Shown piece after piece: positions 6,412-8,591 of a DNA stretch of 8,591 nucleotides. Each line of letters begins with the position of its first letter. The first letter of the stretch is position 1. The translations under genes were made by a program, and so were the position numbers. The stretch lies in NCBI GenBank assembly GCA_963627465.1, contig CAVGBO010000081.1, positions 1 to 8,591 of the forward strand, given 5' to 3'. Source of the DNA: CAKUFA01 sp963627465. GTDB lineage: Bacteria; Bacillota; Clostridia; Christensenellales; Aristaeellaceae. A model generated the notes under the pieces. It saw nothing but the letters and a program-made list of their open reading frames with translations, ran no database searches and had not been told where the DNA came from.

Positions 6412-7587
6412 GCGTTCATCTGATTCACTATCAATAAGCTCTTGTTTCCATTTTGCCAGTTCATCTTCCAGAGCAATGCGCTCATCGGTGGACAGGTTGG
6501 GATTTTGCAGCTGAGCTTCCGTTTCAGCAATGTATTTTTTATCGGTAGCAACGGAGTACTCATAGTTGTTGCTGATTTTCGGCTCGGCATCGGTATACAG
6601 CAATTGTCTCTGAAAATTGGCAGGATTTTCCTCGCCAGCAAAGAGGGATTCCAAAAGCTGGATGGCAAGATCTGCCTGTTTACTGCCTGAATAAACGCCG
6701 TACATTGTGACATCAGCTTTTGTAATAACAGGCTGTTGATCATTCAGACGGAAGCAAACAATCTGTTCTGCATTCGTGGGCCAAAGAAGCTGCGGAGCCG
6801 TTTCGAGAAATCCGATGCCAACGCCGGAATCGGTGTTGCGTGGTTTTGGCTCAAGGGCATAAAGTCTTCGTCCTACGGTCATGCACCGCTCTAACAGTGC
6901 AATCAATTCAGAATTGTCGAAATCCAATGCTTCGCCGGCATATTGAGTTTGAGAAATATAGCTGTCAATGAGCAGGGAAATCAGCCATGCACTGTACGAT
7001 CCTTCCCCGTATAGGTCGGGTACCCAACCAGAATGAAGACGCAAACCTTCGTATGCACCATTTTCTTCAATTAGGTCACACCATCGGTCTGCAAAGTCAA
7101 GCAATTCAGGAAAAGATTGGGGTGTCGGTTCACCTTCCAAACCGCACATAGCGAGAGCATCTTGGTTGAAGATTGTGTTGCGGAAAGTGATGGCAACCGG
7201 AACGGCGTAAATATGGCCATCTTTCATGCCTAGCGCAGCAATATTGGGATAAATCTTTTCCATAGTATCAGCAATGATCTTGCTGTCAGACAAATCAACA
7301 CAGTATCCTTTCTCCATTAAAGAAGACCAATTGTAGGAGAGAGTTTCAAGACTGAATAAATCACAGCTTAACTCACCTAGCTTCAAGGCATTTGCAAAGG
7401 TTGAAGTTGTGGCATACCATTGTGTACAGCGTTGAATGGAAACATCGGAATGATTTTTCACAAAAACTCTGTATCCCTCGCAGTCTTCAACTAGCAGCCC
7501 ATAACAAGAGAGTCGTGATGCCTGCGCAGAAGCAAGCACCATAGAGGCTAGCAAGCAAAGGGAAAGAAAGATGGCTATTTTTTTCAA
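6199..7587 (-). CDS. Extracellular solute-binding-like protein with coiled-coil insert
   Basis: This is probably a family 1 (sugar-type) solute-binding protein acting outside the membrane; the ligand is unknown. From a TTG at 7587 the product is 462 residues and starts (M)KKIAIFLSLCLLASM, a normal signal peptide cut after AQA (residue 23). The TTG is preferred because AAGGAG stands nine bases ahead of it. The ATG three codons earlier abuts AAGGAG with no spacing. The fold is suggested by KDGHIYAVPVA, the YNKD-like IFNQDALAMCGLEGEPTPQSFPELL segment, YGVYSGSKQADLAIQLLESL and the closing VETLVKELNRIARM. Between the last two lies a charged, probably helical hairpin (AETEAQLQ ... ALEDELAKWKQELI). 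No lipobox and no permease or ATPase genes accompany it here. Its last 213 bases are nearly identical to a second paralogue at 8247-8591. Confidence 0.75.
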   Translation of the reverse strand: MKKIAIFLSLCLLASMVLASAQASRLSCYGLLVEDCEGYRVFVKNHSDVSIQRCTQWYATTSTFANALKLGELSCDLFSLETLSYNWSSLMEKGYCVDLSDSKIIADTMEKIYPNIAALGMKDGHIYAVPVAITFRNTIFNQDALAMCGLEGEPTPQSFPELLDFADRWCDLIEENGAYEGLRLHSGWVPDLYGEGSYSAWLISLLIDSYISQTQYAGEALDFDNSELIALLERCMTVGRRLYALEPKPRNTDSGVGIGFLETAPQLLWPTNAEQIVCFRLNDQQPVITKADVTMYGVYSGSKQADLAIQLLESLFAGEENPANFQRQLLYTDAEPKISNNYEYSVATDKKYIAETEAQLQNPNLSTDERIALEDELAKWKQELIDSESDERKYLVSAAKLASYREKEPYFYFETPNAFNASTEASTQLKSLEEQYANGVINVETLVKELNRIARMSTLEDE

Positions 7588-7623
7588 TTCAGGCATCTCC
7601 TTATCTGCAACATTGCATTACAA

Positions 7624-7650
7624 GGGATGGTATCAAAAAGATGCCATCCC
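7624..7650 (-). other. Intercistronic hairpin between the small secreted protein and the solute-binding gene
   Basis: Arms 7624-7634 and 7640-7650 pair over 11 positions with one imperfect pair (C-A in the leftward transcript, T-G on the other strand) and a loop of five identical bases. It lies between the stop of the 126-aa protein gene and the ribosome binding site of the solute-binding gene. There is no T tail after it leftward (CTTGTAATG follows), so it looks like an mRNA-stability or partial-termination element rather than a full terminator. Confidence 0.6.
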
Positions 7651-7663
7651 TCGTAGAAAAGTG

Positions 7664-8044
7664 TTAGTTGTGGAATTGCCCCTTTACAGTAATACTTCCT
7701 GAATCACGGTTATCCATACGACCACCTAAATATGTATTTGATTTCCCTTGTCCATAACCGCTCTTGTAGGGATGGTAAGCGGTTGAAGGGGAACTGTAAA
7801 CAAACAAGGAACTGGCATAGACACCGGGAGCGGCAAAAACACGGACGACTGCGCGATTGGTAGAACTTAGGTTACAATCATCCCAAGTAATGTGCCAGTT
7901 TTTACCGGAGGATTGGTCAGACTGACTCCAACGGATGAAATTAACCTTTTCGTTCCCGCTGTAAGAGAACGGCGTGGAAGCGGAAGCAAGCGTAAAAGAA
8001 CAAACAGCTACCAGACACAGAACCAGCGCAAAGAACTTCTTCAT
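7664..8044 (-). CDS. Small secreted protein of unknown function (126 aa)
   Basis: I do not recognise the family. The product starts MKKFFALVLCLVAVCSF, with a signal peptide probably cut after ASA (residue 22), leaving about 104 mature residues. The mature part is rich in Ser, Tyr, Asn and Gly and has one cysteine (WDDCNL). It ends with an alternating beta-like stretch, SGSITVKGQFHN. No membrane anchor or enzyme motif is seen. The ATG has AAAGGAG nine bases upstream. The gene has its own candidate promoter (8161-8189) and is followed after 76 bases by the solute-binding gene on the same strand, with a hairpin between. A small beta-rich secreted ligand, inhibitor or wall-associated protein are possible readings, but none is supported by a motif. 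Confidence 0.78.
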   Translation of the reverse strand: MKKFFALVLCLVAVCSFTLASASTPFSYSGNEKVNFIRWSQSDQSSGKNWHITWDDCNLSSTNRAVVRVFAAPGVYASSLFVYSSPSTAYHPYKSGYGQGKSNTYLGGRMDNRDSGSITVKGQFHN

Positions 8045-8086
8045 GAGAAACGACTCCTTTCAAATACGGTTGATGACACAAGAGAC

Positions 8087-8108
8087 TGAAAGACCTCAAG
8101 GACTTTCA
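8087..8108 (-). other. Leader hairpin upstream of the small secreted protein
   Basis: TGAAAG (8087-8092) pairs with CTTTCA (8103-8108). An inner CC/GG pair follows a single A-A mismatch (T-T in the leftward transcript), closing a 4-base loop. It would sit in the roughly 110-base leader of the 126-aa protein gene. The stem is short and its role, if any, is unknown. The rest of the 8045-8153 leader shows no recognisable riboswitch. Confidence 0.35.
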
Positions 8109-8160
8109 CAATGAAGCACCATTGCCATCACCACGCTTTCCTTACTCTCTGATGTATCTT

Positions 8161-8189
8161 ATTGTAAGGAGCGCATGTAAAATCAACAA
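8161..8189 (-). promoter_or_regulatory. Candidate promoter of the small secreted protein gene
   Basis: Read leftward, TACAAT (8161-8166) is a good -10 at exactly 17 bases from TTGTTG (8184-8189), a poor -35 that matches only the first three positions. A weak -35 fits a promoter needing an activator. Direct repeats lie just upstream at 8199-8217. The start would be near 8154. Confidence 0.5.
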
Positions 8190-8217
8190 GGAGGTTTATG
8201 TAAAATCTGTGTAAAAT
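8176..8217. repeat. Three phased direct repeats, TGTAAAAT
   Basis: The same 8-mer (minus strand ATTTTACA) occurs at 8176-8183, 8199-8206 and 8210-8217. Start-to-start distances are 23 and 11 bases, about two turns and one turn of the helix. Two copies lie just upstream of the candidate -35 and one lies inside the spacer. On the minus strand the upstream pair reads TTTACA-N5-TTTACA, the arrangement used by OmpR/PhoP-type response regulators. Binding is inferred; the repeats themselves are plain in the sequence. Confidence 0.55.
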
Positions 8218-8246
8218 GGTCGATAGTTATCAAATGATAAGAGAAA

Positions 8247-8459
8247 TTACTCATCCTCCAGCGTGGACATTCTTGCAATGCGGTTCAATTCCTTGACCAA
8301 CGTTTCCACATTGATCACGCCGTTGGCATACTGCTCTTCCAAAGATTTCAGCTGGGTAGAAGCCTCTGTGCTGGCGTTAAAGGCATTGGGTGTTTCAAAG
8401 TAGAAGTAAGGCTCCTTCTCACGGTAGCTGGCCAGCTTCGCTGCGGAAACGAGGTATTT
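8247..8459 (-). repeat. Direct repeat copy B: 3' end of the second paralogue
   Basis: Partner of 6199-6411 at an offset of 2048 bases. The 176 bases 8284-8459 are identical to the first copy, and three silent differences lie in 8277-8283. Divergence begins at 8460. Confidence 0.95.
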
Positions 8460-8591
8460 CTTTTCATCGGACTCATCGTCAATGAGTGCTTGCTGCCATT
8501 TGACCAGTTCATTTTCCAGGGCAAGACGGTCATCATTAGACAGTGTGGAGTCTTGCAATTGCGCTTCGGTCTCGGCAAGATATTTCTTGTG
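8247..8591 (-). CDS. Second solute-binding-like paralogue, 3' end only
   Basis: The last 114 codons of a gene that continues past the right edge of the window in frame, so the coding sequence is partial here. The fragment begins HKKYLAETEAQLQDSTLSNDD and holds the same charged helical hairpin as the 462-residue protein to its left, then a C-terminal stretch from KYLVSAAK to STLEDE that is identical in amino acids. The part before KYLVSAAK is clearly diverged, so this is a true paralogue rather than an assembly echo. It ends 202 bases before the small secreted protein gene on the same strand. Its function is presumably extracellular ligand binding, as for its relative. Confidence 0.75.
   Translation of the reverse strand, partial: HKKYLAETEAQLQDSTLSNDDRLALENELVKWQQALIDDESDEKKYLVSAAKLASYREKEPYFYFETPNAFNASTEASTQLKSLEEQYANGVINVETLVKELNRIARMSTLEDE

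Noticed and set aside
8187..8203. AAGGAGG followed by ATG and directly by TAA on the plus strand, a start-stop pair
   Set aside because: The spacing of three bases is too short for good initiation, nothing follows it, and it overlaps the direct repeats and promoter of the opposite strand. It is probably chance.
8227..8240. Perfect 14-base palindrome TTATCAAATGATAA
   Set aside because: It is short, AT-rich, lies just past a stop codon with no promoter beside it and has no T tail, so neither an operator nor a terminator can be supported.

Overview
The window looks like chromosome of a Gram-positive, low-to-middling GC Firmicute, probably a gut-type Clostridia lineage. The evidence is strong AGGAGG-type ribosome binding sites, clean sigma-A promoters, intrinsic terminators with T tails, frequent GTG/TTG starts, and many secreted proteins with short Gram-positive-like signal peptides. 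The species cannot be named from this sequence.

Left part (1-4125): argH (argininosuccinate lyase, last step of arginine synthesis) runs leftward and ends in a terminator at 23-59. It is divergent from a three-gene polar amino acid ABC importer running rightward: binding protein, permease and ATPase. The 185-bp divergent region holds two well-formed extended -10 promoters, one per direction. It also holds two AT-rich 18-mers that resemble the ArgR/AhrC operator, so arginine control of both units is a reasonable inference. A hairpin separates the binding-protein gene from the permease gene. The permease and ATPase genes overlap. The ATPase carries an unusual charged insertion of about 60 residues. 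The importer ends at a terminator shared with the converging aroQ.

Middle part (4128-5442): aroE and aroQ (shikimate dehydrogenase and type II dehydroquinase, two consecutive-pathway enzymes) form a leftward pair with a 4-base ATGA overlap. aroE appears to start at TTG.

Right part (5459-8591) is accessory in character and all leftward: a 211-aa secreted protein of unknown function, a 462-aa secreted extracellular solute-binding-like protein with no transporter genes beside it, a 126-aa small secreted protein of unknown function, and the 3' end of a second solute-binding-like paralogue that runs off the window. The two paralogues share a 213-bp 3' segment at about 98.6% identity (176 bp perfectly identical). 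Identity then falls abruptly to roughly 70% by eye, which is the mark of recent gene conversion or duplication. The small secreted protein has a candidate promoter preceded by phased 8-bp direct repeats that resemble a response-regulator site.

The first ten bases match the 3' end typical of type I-C CRISPR repeats, so an array may end just to the left of the window. No rRNA, tRNA, insertion sequence or complete CRISPR array was seen. No stretch over 300 bases lacks a gene; the largest gaps are 1468-1652 and 8045-8246.
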